In this document: positions 5,358 to 12,642 of the stretch, piece by piece | Layout: the number at the start of each line of letters is the position of its first letter | Numbering within the stretch: the first letter of the stretch is position 1 | IMG/VR virus record: IMGVR_UViG_3300042294_000483 | Span: 1 to 31,958 of that record | Source: a virus | DNA length: 31,958 nucleotides | Direction: 5' to 3' (one strand) | The notes under the pieces: generated by a model | What the model saw: the letters and a program-made list of their open reading frames with translations, nothing else | Told to the model about the DNA's origin: nothing | Database searches by the model: none | Position numbers and translations under genes: made by a program

Positions 5358-5497
5358 AGCACCACAAATATCACCAGCACTATCAAGTCAAGGCCGCCAA
5401 GCTGCACGCCCGTGCCGAGGCTGCGCTGGACCTAATCACCGCACTTGTCATCGGCATTGGTCTTGCCGCCGTTTTGGTTTATGGGTGGACGTTATGA
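5354..5497 (+). CDS. 47-residue His-rich single-span membrane peptide
   Basis: Starts at the ATG that overlaps the HNH stop (ATGA) after GAGGAGAAATC, and ends by overlapping the next start by 4 bp. The N-terminal 20 residues contain histidines at 3, 4, 7, 9 and 18 plus several lysines. Residues ~25-44 (ALDLITALVIGIGLAAVLVY) form one clear membrane span. A cytosolic His-rich end with one anchor could bind metal or modify a membrane process, but no family is known to me. Confidence 0.7.
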   Translation: MKHHKYHQHYQVKAAKLHARAEAALDLITALVIGIGLAAVLVYGWTL

Positions 5498-5625
5498 CTG
5501 ATTACGATGACCTCCCAGATGAATACTACGATGACAAGTTTGAGCGCCAGCGTCACAGGCGCGAGATGAACAGCGAGTTGGGTAATCCTGAATACGAACT
5601 TGACGAGGAGTTAAGCGATGACTAA
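5494..5625 (+). CDS. 43-residue acidic peptide, unknown function
   Basis: The ATG at 5494 overlaps the previous stop, and the frame is open to TAA at 5625. The product is strongly acidic (YDDLPDEYYDDKF at the start, ELDEELSDD at the end) with a short basic centre (RQRHRRE). Small acidic early phage proteins sometimes mimic DNA or bind host factors; nothing more specific can be said. The next gene starts within its final codons. Confidence 0.65.
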   Translation: MTDYDDLPDEYYDDKFERQRHRREMNSELGNPEYELDEELSDD

Positions 5626-5785
5626 ACCTTACATCCCCGTAGGGCATCCTGATTACAAATGGTCATCAGGCGCAGATGTCCAGGCTTTGTGGCGTAAGTA
5701 CGGCTGGACACCGCCAAGCGAAAAGATGACCCCACCCCCGCCCGAAAAGCAAGTGACATTTGAAAAAGTAAGGAGAGTCAAATGA
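5618..5785 (+). CDS. 55-residue early phage peptide, unknown function
   Basis: The ATG at 5618 lies 8 bp inside the end of the acidic peptide gene, after GAGGAGTTAAGCG, and the stop at 5785 overlaps the next start. The sequence has an aromatic, proline-rich character (KPYIPVGHPDYKW, LWRKYGWTPPS, then TPPPPEKQ). That looks like a short folded segment with a flexible tail. The tight coupling on both sides supports a real gene. Confidence 0.65.
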   Translation: MTKPYIPVGHPDYKWSSGADVQALWRKYGWTPPSEKMTPPPPEKQVTFEKVRRVK

Positions 5786-6231
5786 AAGACGAAGCATTAA
5801 AGCTGGCGCTGGAGGCTCTGGAGATGTGTGAAGCCCCGTGGACAGGGACTTTGGATCACAACTTAACTGAAGCTATCACCGCCATCAAGCAAGCCCTTGC
5901 AAACGCAGCCCTCGACAGGAAAGCAGAAAACGCCAGAGAGTTGGGGCTGGACTATGAGCCAGTACCTGTGCAGGAGCCTGTGGCGTGGCCCTGTGAAATT
6001 GAGGAAGCAGACTTTGAGCAGGACACCATCACTCTGAAGATGCTGACATCCGAATACGTTGTACGGGCTGGCAAGCACTGGCTGTCCACCACCCCACCCG
6101 CAGCACAGCGCAAGCCGCTGACGGATGAGCAGCGCAAAGCAATCGTTAAAAAATGGTGCGCTGGTGATGGTGTGGTATATGAAATGATCGATCTTATTGA
6201 AGCCGCCCACGGCATTAAGGGGAACACATGA
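5782..6231 (+). CDS. conserved phage early protein with ALKLALEALE-type N-terminus
   Basis: A 149-residue protein. The N-terminal pattern KDEALKLALEALEMCEA ... AITAIKQALA is very common in phage early genes of Proteobacteria and predicts a two-helix unit. The centre holds PVPVQEPVAWPCEI, and the C-terminal part has PLTDEQRKAIVKKW ... YEMIDLIEAAHGIK, also shared by many such phage proteins. Modular shuffling of these segments is typical. Function is not established. Good RBS (AGGAG) and 4-bp overlaps on both sides. Confidence 0.82.
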   Translation: MKDEALKLALEALEMCEAPWTGTLDHNLTEAITAIKQALANAALDRKAENARELGLDYEPVPVQEPVAWPCEIEEADFEQDTITLKMLTSEYVVRAGKHWLSTTPPAAQRKPLTDEQRKAIVKKWCAGDGVVYEMIDLIEAAHGIKGNT

Positions 6232-6470
6232 AAACCACGATAGACATGGCCCGTGAGGCTGGGTTATCACCAGTTGATTACCCAACGACGGAAAAACTCA
6301 AAGCCTTTGAAGCCCTTGTCCGTGCTGATGAGCGTGAGGCGTGTGCAAAGGTGTGTGAAAAAATTGCGGAAGGTGACCCAAGCGATCCCAACAACAACGT
6401 GGCTGAATACACCATTTACGGCATAGCTATGGAATGCGCCGCCGCCATCCAAGCAAGGGGGCAAGCATGA
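6228..6470 (+). CDS. conserved phage protein with ADEREACAKVCE motif
   Basis: An 80-residue mostly helical protein. The middle, VRADEREACAKVCEKIA, and the end, AMECAAAIQARG, are a widespread pair of segments in phage early-region proteins of unknown role. The three regularly placed cysteines could be structural. Overlaps of 4 bp with both neighbours indicate coupled translation. Confidence 0.82.
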   Translation: MKTTIDMAREAGLSPVDYPTTEKLKAFEALVRADEREACAKVCEKIAEGDPSDPNNNVAEYTIYGIAMECAAAIQARGQA

Positions 6471-6724
6471 CCGCCAAAATCTACCGCGCCCCTGTCATCA
6501 CTCTGGCGTTGACGGAGGCTCAAGTCACAGCGATCACCGAACCTGCGCTTGCCGCCATGCGCAAAGAGCACACGCGCATCTTGAAGCGTGAGGCTAAGAA
6601 GCTGGACAAGGCACTTGCGGCGGCCAAGGAAGCCACGAGCGACTACCAACGCACCCGTGCCAATGCACTCAAAGCCCAAGGCGAGATCAGAGATCTGAAA
6701 CACAAACTGAGGGAGTTTCAATGA
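6467..6724 (+). CDS. coiled-coil early phage protein, unknown function
   Basis: An 85-residue protein from the ATG at 6467, which overlaps the previous stop; longer in-frame starts sit inside the upstream gene. Residues ~18-85 are lysine/glutamate/alanine-rich with heptad spacing (KEHTRILKREAKKLDKALAAAKEA), predicting one long coiled coil. It probably oligomerises or pairs with another helical early protein. No family recognised. Confidence 0.75.
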   Translation: MTAKIYRAPVITLALTEAQVTAITEPALAAMRKEHTRILKREAKKLDKALAAAKEATSDYQRTRANALKAQGEIRDLKHKLREFQ

Positions 6725-6930
6725 ACTGCTGCAACGATTTTGGAGACTGCAACCAAGGCCGGGATTGCCCAGTGCGTGTTGCTAAGTACAAACCCGTGAT
6801 GCTGGCCGCCGAACCTTTGCCGCCAAGCGTCTGGCGTCAGCAGCTTAGGTACTTCGCTGAGTGGATGCTGCTGGGCATTGTCGGCGTGGTGTGGCTGACT
6901 TTCTTGGCGGCTTGCGTGTACTTGGCCTAA
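6721..6930 (+). CDS. small Cys-motif membrane protein ending the plus operon
   Basis: A 69-residue protein. The N-terminus has Cys3, 4, 10 and 16 in a CC-x5-C-x5-C pattern within NQGRDCPVR, a motif seen in many small phage proteins. Residues ~47-67 form one membrane span. The cysteine head is probably cytosolic and could bind metal. It is the last gene of the plus operon, and its stop overlaps the stop of the convergent endolysin gene by 4 bp. Confidence 0.78.
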   Translation: MNCCNDFGDCNQGRDCPVRVAKYKPVMLAAEPLPPSVWRQQLRYFAEWMLLGIVGVVWLTFLAACVYLA

Positions 6931-7439
6931 GCAGTCATGGTGGCGGCTACGGTTTGCACGGCAGCAACACGGCGGCCCCAACCTTTGCCAAATGTATCCC
7001 AATGCGGCAAGTCCATCAGGAAGGACAGGCGGCGCTTGGCATAGTCATCGACCAACTCGACAGGGTTCATAGCGGAAACTGCTGCTAGTGTCTTGGGACC
7101 AATGCCACCGTCTTGCTCAACGCCCACACAGCCTTGCAGCCACTTTGCAGCACGCCCAGGGCCACTGTTAACTGCTGCGTCAAAGACAGCGTAATCCACG
7201 CCAGATGGCAGTTCATCGCCCTTTACTTTGTCCCAATACTTGGCTTTGTACATGGGGCCAACAATCTCAGGCGTCAGGCCACGCATGGTCTTTTCATCAA
7301 CCTCGTGACCGACCCACTCCTCCCAGACCTTTTTGGTCACGCCCAGGTTGGTCATGCCGCCCGGATCAGCAGGGTGATTTACAAACCCACCTTCATGGTG
7401 GAGGACGGCTTCAAGTGCGGATTCGAAGTTGTCCTTCAT
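6927..7439 (-). CDS. GH108-type endolysin (muramidase) with peptidoglycan-binding C-terminus
   Basis: A 170-residue protein. The N-terminus contains LEAVLHHEGGFVNHPADPGGMTNLGVT, the glycoside hydrolase 108 signature with catalytic Glu16 in HHEGG. The C-terminal half (from DYAVFDAAVNSGPGRAAKWLQ, including DGGIGPKTLAAV) matches the companion peptidoglycan-binding domain. Such enzymes cut the glycan backbone of peptidoglycan to release progeny. No signal peptide or SAR segment is seen, so export should depend on a holin. It overlaps the 3TM-holin-like gene upstream by 4 bp. It is the last gene of the long leftward operon, unusually placed after all the membrane genes. Confidence 0.92.
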   Translation of the reverse strand: MKDNFESALEAVLHHEGGFVNHPADPGGMTNLGVTKKVWEEWVGHEVDEKTMRGLTPEIVGPMYKAKYWDKVKGDELPSGVDYAVFDAAVNSGPGRAAKWLQGCVGVEQDGGIGPKTLAAVSAMNPVELVDDYAKRRLSFLMDLPHWDTFGKGWGRRVAAVQTVAATMTA

Positions 7440-7927
7440 TTTGCTGTCCTTGAAAGAATGTCAGTCTTGGCCTGGGAGCCAGCAGACGAGCCAAAGTAAT
7501 AAGCGATGATTCCCGTCCACGCAGTACCCAAGCTGCCCAGCATCATCAAGATAGCCGGGTTGCTGCTATCGATCTGGTTGAAGAACATCATCACCATGAT
7601 GCCGAAGAAGCCAATGGTCACAGCGCCAGCCAGCAATGGAGGCATCAAGCTTCTAGTGGTGGCCTGCATGTCCCGTGCTGACTTACGATCCTCGACCTCC
7701 AGCTTTTCAAAATTGAGGCCAAGTTCTTGGGCTTGCTTTTGTAATTCGATCTCTGCGATCTTGACTTGGGCGATCTGCTCTGCTGACAGCTTGTTGTTGG
7801 AGATCATGTCGCCCACTTTGTCGGGGTCCACGCCAATGGCCTTGGAGATAGCCGACACAGCCATACCCGCCAGTGGGCCACCCATCGCAGTGGCGATAGT
7901 GGGTGCAATCTGTTTAAGCCAATCCAT
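7436..7927 (-). CDS. holin-like protein (GTA holin 3TM type)
   Basis: A 163-residue protein. The N-terminal ~45 residues are an amphipathic, Gly/Ala-rich segment. A charged helical/coiled part (AQVKIAEIELQKQAQEL) follows, then two membrane spans near 95-117 and 124-146, and a polar tail SSAGSQAKT. This layout matches the holin family first described in gene transfer agents. It would permeabilise the inner membrane for the endolysin encoded directly downstream with a 4-bp overlap. Whether it is the main holin is uncertain because two other membrane proteins precede it. Confidence 0.82.
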   Translation of the reverse strand: MDWLKQIAPTIATAMGGPLAGMAVSAISKAIGVDPDKVGDMISNNKLSAEQIAQVKIAEIELQKQAQELGLNFEKLEVEDRKSARDMQATTRSLMPPLLAGAVTIGFFGIMVMMFFNQIDSSNPAILMMLGSLGTAWTGIIAYYFGSSAGSQAKTDILSRTAK

Positions 7928-7929
7928 AT

Positions 7930-8217
7930 TTATCGCCTCTTTCTTGAGAGTAAAAACAGGTCAAAAACAATCAATGATGCGCCGATGTCCTTGGTAACCC
8001 ACAACGGGAAAATGGTGTCGATTGGGTACGCGCCAAATTCAAAATAGTGCAGTGATCGCATGATTTGCACCATTAAACCCGTGGTCATTACCCATACCCC
8101 AATCTTGGCAAGTATTCGCATCCCGTGAAAGAAACCCGAAAACGACAAATACGCGACTAGCAGTATGGCGACCAGTTCAATTATCAGCACGGCAAGCAAC
8201 CAAGCGCCGACATTCAT
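7930..8217 (-). CDS. three-span membrane protein of the lysis cluster
   Basis: A 95-residue protein with hydrophobic spans near 5-27, 37-55 and 72-91 and a basic end (SRKRR). The size and topology fit a class I holin or an antiholin, but no family was recognised. The gene overlaps the upstream membrane gene by 4 bp and ends 2 bp before the next start, so it belongs to the lysis operon. Confidence 0.75.
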   Translation of the reverse strand: MNVGAWLLAVLIIELVAILLVAYLSFSGFFHGMRILAKIGVWVMTTGLMVQIMRSLHYFEFGAYPIDTIFPLWVTKDIGASLIVFDLFLLSRKRR

Positions 8218-8627
8218 TTTGGTCTAATCCTTGTAACACGTTTACGTGGAGTTGTTTTTTGTATGCGTTGGCGCGTTTTGCTGATTTCTTCGGCAACTTC
8301 AGCGATGTCCATGTGTTCGCGCTTGGACATAAAGTTGGCAATCCAATTCATGACTGCAACGGAACACAAACCAAGGAGCCAAGCCAACCCAATCACCACA
8401 TCTATTTTGTCGCCCGATATACCAAGATACGAAGCAGTCATTCCTGTGAAACTAAATCCCGCCATTGCGGAAATTCCACCCGCAATAAATACGCTGGCAA
8501 TAGTCCCTTTTTCGCGTAGTTTTTCAGGTGTCCAGAACATAGCAAGTGACAGACCGCCGAACAGCCCACCGATTGCTGGCGCTAGTTTTTCAATTAGCCA
8601 CCCACTTGCTGCCTCTGAACCTGTCAT
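8214..8627 (-). CDS. three-span membrane protein with basic tail, possible holin
   Basis: A 137-residue protein. The spans are near 17-32, 42-62 and 75-97, followed by a ~40-residue cytosolic tail that is strongly basic (TRQRIQKTTPRKRVTRIR). Three spans with a charged C-terminus resemble class I holins such as lambda S, although this protein is longer. Its ATG follows the previous gene's stop without a gap. The primary holin function could lie here or in the two membrane genes downstream. Confidence 0.75.
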   Translation of the reverse strand: MTGSEAASGWLIEKLAPAIGGLFGGLSLAMFWTPEKLREKGTIASVFIAGGISAMAGFSFTGMTASYLGISGDKIDVVIGLAWLLGLCSVAVMNWIANFMSKREHMDIAEVAEEISKTRQRIQKTTPRKRVTRIRPK

Positions 8628-8981
8628 TTAAAGACCCTGCCCCGGCACGATGTAGACAGATGACGCAGCCGAGGCCAAGCCGCTAAAGAATGACTCACGG
8701 GCAAAACGCAAGACCTCAACAGCACCAGGCACAAGCACGATGGCTGCCGAGGGTGTGCCAGCGACCGGGGCCACTGCATTGGCCGTAGCGATTGCAGCCG
8801 TGGGGCCAACGCCAAGAAACACCGTGTTGGCGCTGCTGTTGATGATGCGGTACTGGCCTGTACCCTGACCATCAAATCGTGCATCGACCAGCGCCTGGAC
8901 GCCAGTGGATGCCGAAGCCGCAGCAGGGATTAGGACTGTGTTGCCAAGTGGGGCAAATGCAATTTGAGAATTGGAGGACAT
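8628..8981 (-). CDS. small beta-rich virion-associated phage protein
   Basis: A 117-residue Ala/Gly/Val-rich protein without signal or membrane segments. The sequence (QIAFAPLGNTVLIPAAASASTGVQAL ... QYRIINSSANTVFLGVGPTAA ... AIVLVPGAVEVLRF) looks like a small beta-sandwich. Similar proteins occur among phage structural genes and are suspected decoration or fibre components. It sits between the fibre cluster and the lysis genes. The role is inferred only. Confidence 0.7.
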   Translation of the reverse strand: MSSNSQIAFAPLGNTVLIPAAASASTGVQALVDARFDGQGTGQYRIINSSANTVFLGVGPTAAIATANAVAPVAGTPSAAIVLVPGAVEVLRFARESFFSGLASAASSVYIVPGQGL

Positions 8982-9001
8982 TTATGGTTTCTTTCAAAAA
9001 A

Positions 9002-9190
9002 TTATTTTTCAGAAATAGGCTGTGTTGTAACAATACGAAGTAACGTCACAGCAATTGAGATGGCGATACCGACAAACATTTGCTCAGTCGGCGTAATGGG
9101 CAGCAAGAATACATACCCTTGCACAATCGAAAGCACCGCGAGCAGCAGTGCAAACAGGACTGTTTTAGACTTTAGGAGTTTGGGCAGCAT
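9002..9190 (-). CDS. 62-residue two-span membrane protein
   Basis: Starts at an ATG preceded by AAGGA with suitable spacing, 26 bp inside the end of the upstream gene. Spans lie near residues 9-29 (VLFALLLAVLSIVQGYVFLL) and 36-54 (MFVGIAISIAVTLLRIV), joined by a short polar turn. The size and hairpin topology suit a small holin-like or lysis-timing protein. It is separated from the other membrane genes by the beta-rich gene at 8628. Confidence 0.68.
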   Translation of the reverse strand: MLPKLLKSKTVLFALLLAVLSIVQGYVFLLPITPTEQMFVGIAISIAVTLLRIVTTQPISEK

Positions 9191-9422
9191 TTTGCAATTC
9201 CTTGTATGCGGCCACAACGTCAGCAGTGTGCATGGCAGCACACATGGCCTGCACCCGAGCATCCTCGGCGCTGTAATCATCGCCGGGGGCAACAACGTGT
9301 CGGGCAAACTTGCTGCTGATTTCAACGCCATCTTCTTTGATAACGGTCTTGGTGCGAACTTGAAGTGTGCCGTTTTCGACAACTTCAATGCGGTCAACGA
9401 CTGCAATTTTTTCTAAAGCCAT
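9165..9422 (-). CDS. small phage protein downstream of the tail spike, unknown function
   Basis: An 85-residue protein with a good GGAG ribosome-binding site. The first half is beta-rich (KIAVVDRIEVVENGTLQVRTKTVIKEDG) and the second half helical (DARVQAMCAAMHTADVVAAYKEL). Similar short proteins commonly follow tail-fibre genes, where they may be chaperones or minor structural parts. No function is established. The membrane gene that follows starts within its final codons. Confidence 0.75.
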   Translation of the reverse strand: MALEKIAVVDRIEVVENGTLQVRTKTVIKEDGVEISSKFARHVVAPGDDYSAEDARVQAMCAAMHTADVVAAYKELQNAAQTPKV

Positions 9423-9470
9423 TTTGATACTCCAATCAAAACCAAATTCTGGTCATTCGGGCCAGCACGA

Positions 9471-11513
9471 TTAAACTACTCGGAAGAAGTTGACAGCGTT
9501 TCCTGATGCAGCGGCGCTATCAAGGCCGGATGTAAGAGGAATTGTCGTTCCACCAGCATAAGTGCCAGCAACGACTTTGGTGTCAACCAATCCATTCGTC
9601 AATACCACGTTGACCAGATCGCCAATGGCAACACTTGTCGCGCTGGACACGACAATGCTGGTTGCACCGCTTGCCGCCGCAGATGCCAGTGCGGTAATCA
9701 AATTGAAAGTCACGCGCTGTGTAGTGCCCAGATACATGTCCACGATCTGACTACCAATTGGGATGCAGTAGTCGTCACCGCGCAAGAAGTACACGCCATC
9801 TGATTTGAAAAACGTACCGCTGACCCGCACGTTCACGTCTTGCTTGTAGACGTTGTAGTAGGACTGACCGTTAATGCTTCGGGCCGATGCCACGCGAGCG
9901 CCGTTGAAGGTTGCGCCGCCTGCGATGGTGATAAAGCCAGCAGGGTTTGCTGGAAAGTCTGGATCATCAACGATGATGGACTCAATGTCACCGTAAAACT
10001 CATCGCTGAATGCTGGCGAAATGGCAATGCTTGAACCGTTTTGGAACAAGCAGTTTTGCATCTCCACAATGCCTGAACTGTGCTTGTACGGAGTTGCTGT
10101 GAATGTGCTGTTCCTGACTACGGCAGGCGTTGCAAACTGTGCGCTGTCGTTATCCAGCTTGAAATAGCAGTTGTCAAATACGGGCCTGAACGATACTACT
10201 GCACCGTTAATTGCAGCCACGTAATGGAAAACCGTTCCATTAACATCTTGATAAAAAGATGTATTGCTGACGTTGCAGTTTGGGCAATTGAAGCCAGCGC
10301 CAACACCGTCAAAAATGTAATAGGAAAAGTTAGCGTCAATAGAACAGTTGTCAACGCGAATTTCAGCAATAACAATGTTCTCCGTTCTGTTGTTGGCACT
10401 GCCTGTTAAAAACGAGCGTTTGAAGTTTTGAATATCGCAGCCTTCAAACACAATTTTTTCAATTGTGCCGGGGTCTGTTGCCTCAACAACATAAAGAACG
10501 TCTCCTTCCCAACTTCCTTTGCCGGGGGCAATTGGGCCGGGAATTGCAGCAGTCCCAACAATGTTGGAGTTGGATGCGATCAATCGACTGTAACCAGTTT
10601 GCACAACTCCATCGTTTTCGTTGATGAACAAAAATGCGTTGTCGTGGTTTCCCAAAGCCATAAAACTGTCGTTAATGTAGACACGGGCATCGCCCTTCCA
10701 CACAATGCCTTGCTTGGCAGCGTCCCATTGCTGGTTTAGATTGCAGCTATTGAAAGTCAAGGTGTGCTTGCGTTGGACAGAAAACTGGTCAACACCGTTG
10801 CTTTCAAAATAAATGTTTTCAAAAGTGGTAGAGCCAAACTCAGGCGCAGTTGCTGGAACAAACGTGTAAAAGCCGACCGCACGTTTGATGGTTCCATTGC
10901 AGATCAACACGTTGGTGCAAGCGTTGCTGATGAAAGGGGCAAACGCAAATTCGCCCACTGTCAAATTGACAGGCAACGTGCATACCGCTCCGAGCATATT
11001 TTTGTTAAGCGTGACCACATTACCGGCAATTGACTGAACCCTAGCGTCCAATGTGTTGAATGGTGTTGGAGGCGTTAAAGGATATTGACCATTGGTTGCA
11101 TCACCCCAACTACTCGCCATGAGTTGACCTATGCGTAGCGTGCTAGAGTCGGTCACGGTGATGGTATTGCCGCTTGCTGTGGTTTCCACCGCAACAGTGG
11201 CAAACCCGCATTCTTGCGACAAGATGCCGCCACCAAGGTCGATCACTGTGTCTGTTGCTGTGATGGTCAACACTGTACGTTGAAACAACAGCGATGCACC
11301 CATTAATGCAATCGTGCGATTGTTGCCGCCAAGCGTCAGATCACCGCTAATCTTGTAAGTACCACTTGCGCCAAACACAACTGATCTATTCGTGTTGAAC
11401 GCTGCTTGAATAGCTGTCGTGCTGTCTAGCACACCAGTTGGGTCTGCACCATAATCGTCAACGCTCACTGGAGCGCCAACGATCATCGAGTTGGTTACTT
11501 TAGTCAGTGCCAT
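9471..11513 (-). CDS. tail spike/fibre with pectate-lyase-like beta-helix
   Basis: A 680-residue protein. SVDDYGADPTGVLDSTTAIQAAF at residues ~17-39 is the standard entry into a Pectate_lyase_3-type right-handed beta-helix. The long middle has regular short beta-strand repeats (FENIYFES, FNSCNLN, FEGCDIQNF, VDNCSIDAN). The last ~60 residues (SGATSIVVSSATSVAIGDLVNVV ...) form a separate beta-rich cap. Such proteins are homotrimeric receptor-binding spikes, often cutting surface polysaccharide. No P22-type head-binding domain is present here; that domain is encoded separately at 12127-12612. Catalytic residues could not be picked out. RBS is AAGGA. Confidence 0.85.
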   Translation of the reverse strand: MALTKVTNSMIVGAPVSVDDYGADPTGVLDSTTAIQAAFNTNRSVVFGASGTYKISGDLTLGGNNRTIALMGASLLFQRTVLTITATDTVIDLGGGILSQECGFATVAVETTASGNTITVTDSSTLRIGQLMASSWGDATNGQYPLTPPTPFNTLDARVQSIAGNVVTLNKNMLGAVCTLPVNLTVGEFAFAPFISNACTNVLICNGTIKRAVGFYTFVPATAPEFGSTTFENIYFESNGVDQFSVQRKHTLTFNSCNLNQQWDAAKQGIVWKGDARVYINDSFMALGNHDNAFLFINENDGVVQTGYSRLIASNSNIVGTAAIPGPIAPGKGSWEGDVLYVVEATDPGTIEKIVFEGCDIQNFKRSFLTGSANNRTENIVIAEIRVDNCSIDANFSYYIFDGVGAGFNCPNCNVSNTSFYQDVNGTVFHYVAAINGAVVSFRPVFDNCYFKLDNDSAQFATPAVVRNSTFTATPYKHSSGIVEMQNCLFQNGSSIAISPAFSDEFYGDIESIIVDDPDFPANPAGFITIAGGATFNGARVASARSINGQSYYNVYKQDVNVRVSGTFFKSDGVYFLRGDDYCIPIGSQIVDMYLGTTQRVTFNLITALASAAASGATSIVVSSATSVAIGDLVNVVLTNGLVDTKVVAGTYAGGTTIPLTSGLDSAAASGNAVNFFRVV

Positions 11514-11534
11514 AATTTCCTTTTATTGTTAAAT

Positions 11535-11560
11535 GTTTAATTTGACCAAGATAATTAAAC
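11535..11560 (-). other. AT-rich hairpin between fibre and spike genes
   Basis: Minus-strand GTTTAATT and AATTAAAC pair perfectly over 8 bp with a 10-nt loop, spanning the fibre gene's stop. It is AT-rich with no clear U-run, so it is probably an RNA processing or stability element rather than a terminator. Confidence 0.35.
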
Positions 11561-12115
11561 AAAGTATGTAACAGTAAAGTAAATGTCAGATGTGGCAACC
11601 ATAGCTTCTGCGGCATTTACGTTAGCACTAGCAACATACATTCCGGATGTAACGGTTCCAGTGCCATTGATAGTTGACCCAACGTAAGTGCCACTAGGCG
11701 TAAACGGAAGGTTAGTAGAAATTACGCCGCCCGAAGATACAGCGACAGAAGTTGCTCCCGTGACTCTACCTGTAACCGTCACTTGTCTACCAATTTTTGT
11801 ATAGATTCCAGATGAACTAAATGCGCCAACAACAGTAAGTCCAGAACCCTGATTAGGCGTCCAAGTACCTTCTTCATAGTCGTTCAGCAACTCGCTTGTG
11901 CCTGTTCCCGGAGTGGCAGAAAAGTCAATGCCTTGGCCGCTGGCAACGATCAAGTTGCCTGTGGAAAGTGTGACGTTGCCCGAAAGCGTAGGCGCAGCAG
12001 ATAGCACCGTGTTGCCCGTGCCCGTACTGGTCGTTACGCCTGTGCCGCCATTGACCACGGGCAGGACGCCTGTGATCTGGCTGACGTTGACGATGCTTGA
12101 TGTTGCTTTTAACAT
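11555..12115 (-). CDS. tail fibre-like protein
   Basis: A 186-residue protein. The N-terminus has the common fibre motif ITGVLPVVNGGTGVTT, then a Gly/Ser/Thr-rich shaft. The DYEEGTWTPNQGSG segment (residues ~79-92) introduces a C-terminal beta-rich domain with GIYTKIGRQVTVTGRV, a pattern found in many short phage fibres and thought to form a trimeric tip. It follows a head-binding adaptor gene and precedes the beta-helix spike, so it may link or accompany them. RBS is AAGGAG. Confidence 0.8.
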   Translation of the reverse strand: MLKATSSIVNVSQITGVLPVVNGGTGVTTSTGTGNTVLSAAPTLSGNVTLSTGNLIVASGQGIDFSATPGTGTSELLNDYEEGTWTPNQGSGLTVVGAFSSSGIYTKIGRQVTVTGRVTGATSVAVSSGGVISTNLPFTPSGTYVGSTINGTGTVTSGMYVASANVNAAEAMVATSDIYFTVTYFV

Positions 12116-12126
12116 TCTGGTTCTCC

Positions 12127-12612
12127 TTAGAACACGAATTCAATGATCGATGTGAATGGCGGCGCTTCTGAGAATGTCACCGAACCAGAGGTCACTGTGT
12201 ATGTGTTTTGATTCTGATACACGCCGTTGATGTAAATGGCTATTGGCACAGAGGACACTGAAAATATTGTCTGCACGCCAGTGCCTGTAGCATTGGTTAC
12301 GGCAGATCCACTACCAGCAGAATTGCCATTCAGCGAGGTGTAAACCACAGAGCCGTTCTTGTCCTGGACTTGGATGCTGTAATCACTGCCCACGTAAAAG
12401 CGTGTTGGCGTACCCTGATAAACAGGATACCCGCCAGAGGTGCGGATTGGCTGCACAGCAGGGATGGTCAGCGCAGCATCAAAGAACGCAGCGATGGGGT
12501 TAACAATAGGGTTGAGATTGATCGCACCGATAAAGATGTAGCCGTTCTCAAGCGGCTGGCCGTCAGCATTGGCAAATGCTGGATATGGCGGTTCTACTGA
12601 GAGTGCGGACAT
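12127..12612 (-). CDS. P22-tailspike-type head-binding adaptor protein
   Basis: A 161-residue protein. Residues ~5-95 follow the P22 tailspike head-binding fold: PYPAFANADGQPLENGYIFIG, then NPIAAFFDAALTIPA, then PIRTSGGYPVYQG and FYVGSDYSIQVQDKNGSVVY. The C-terminal ~50 residues (GVQTIFSVS ... IYINGVYQNQNTYTV) are a fibre module seen in many tail proteins. In P22 this domain is fused to the enzymatic beta-helix and docks onto the gp4/gp10 tail hub. Here it stands alone, so it probably acts as an adaptor that carries the fibre and spike encoded downstream. Strong AGGAG RBS. Confidence 0.85.
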   Translation of the reverse strand: MSALSVEPPYPAFANADGQPLENGYIFIGAINLNPIVNPIAAFFDAALTIPAVQPIRTSGGYPVYQGTPTRFYVGSDYSIQVQDKNGSVVYTSLNGNSAGSGSAVTNATGTGVQTIFSVSSVPIAIYINGVYQNQNTYTVTSGSVTFSEAPPFTSIIEFVF

Positions 12613-12642
12613 TACTGGTTCTCCTAGATGGTGGATTGTCGC

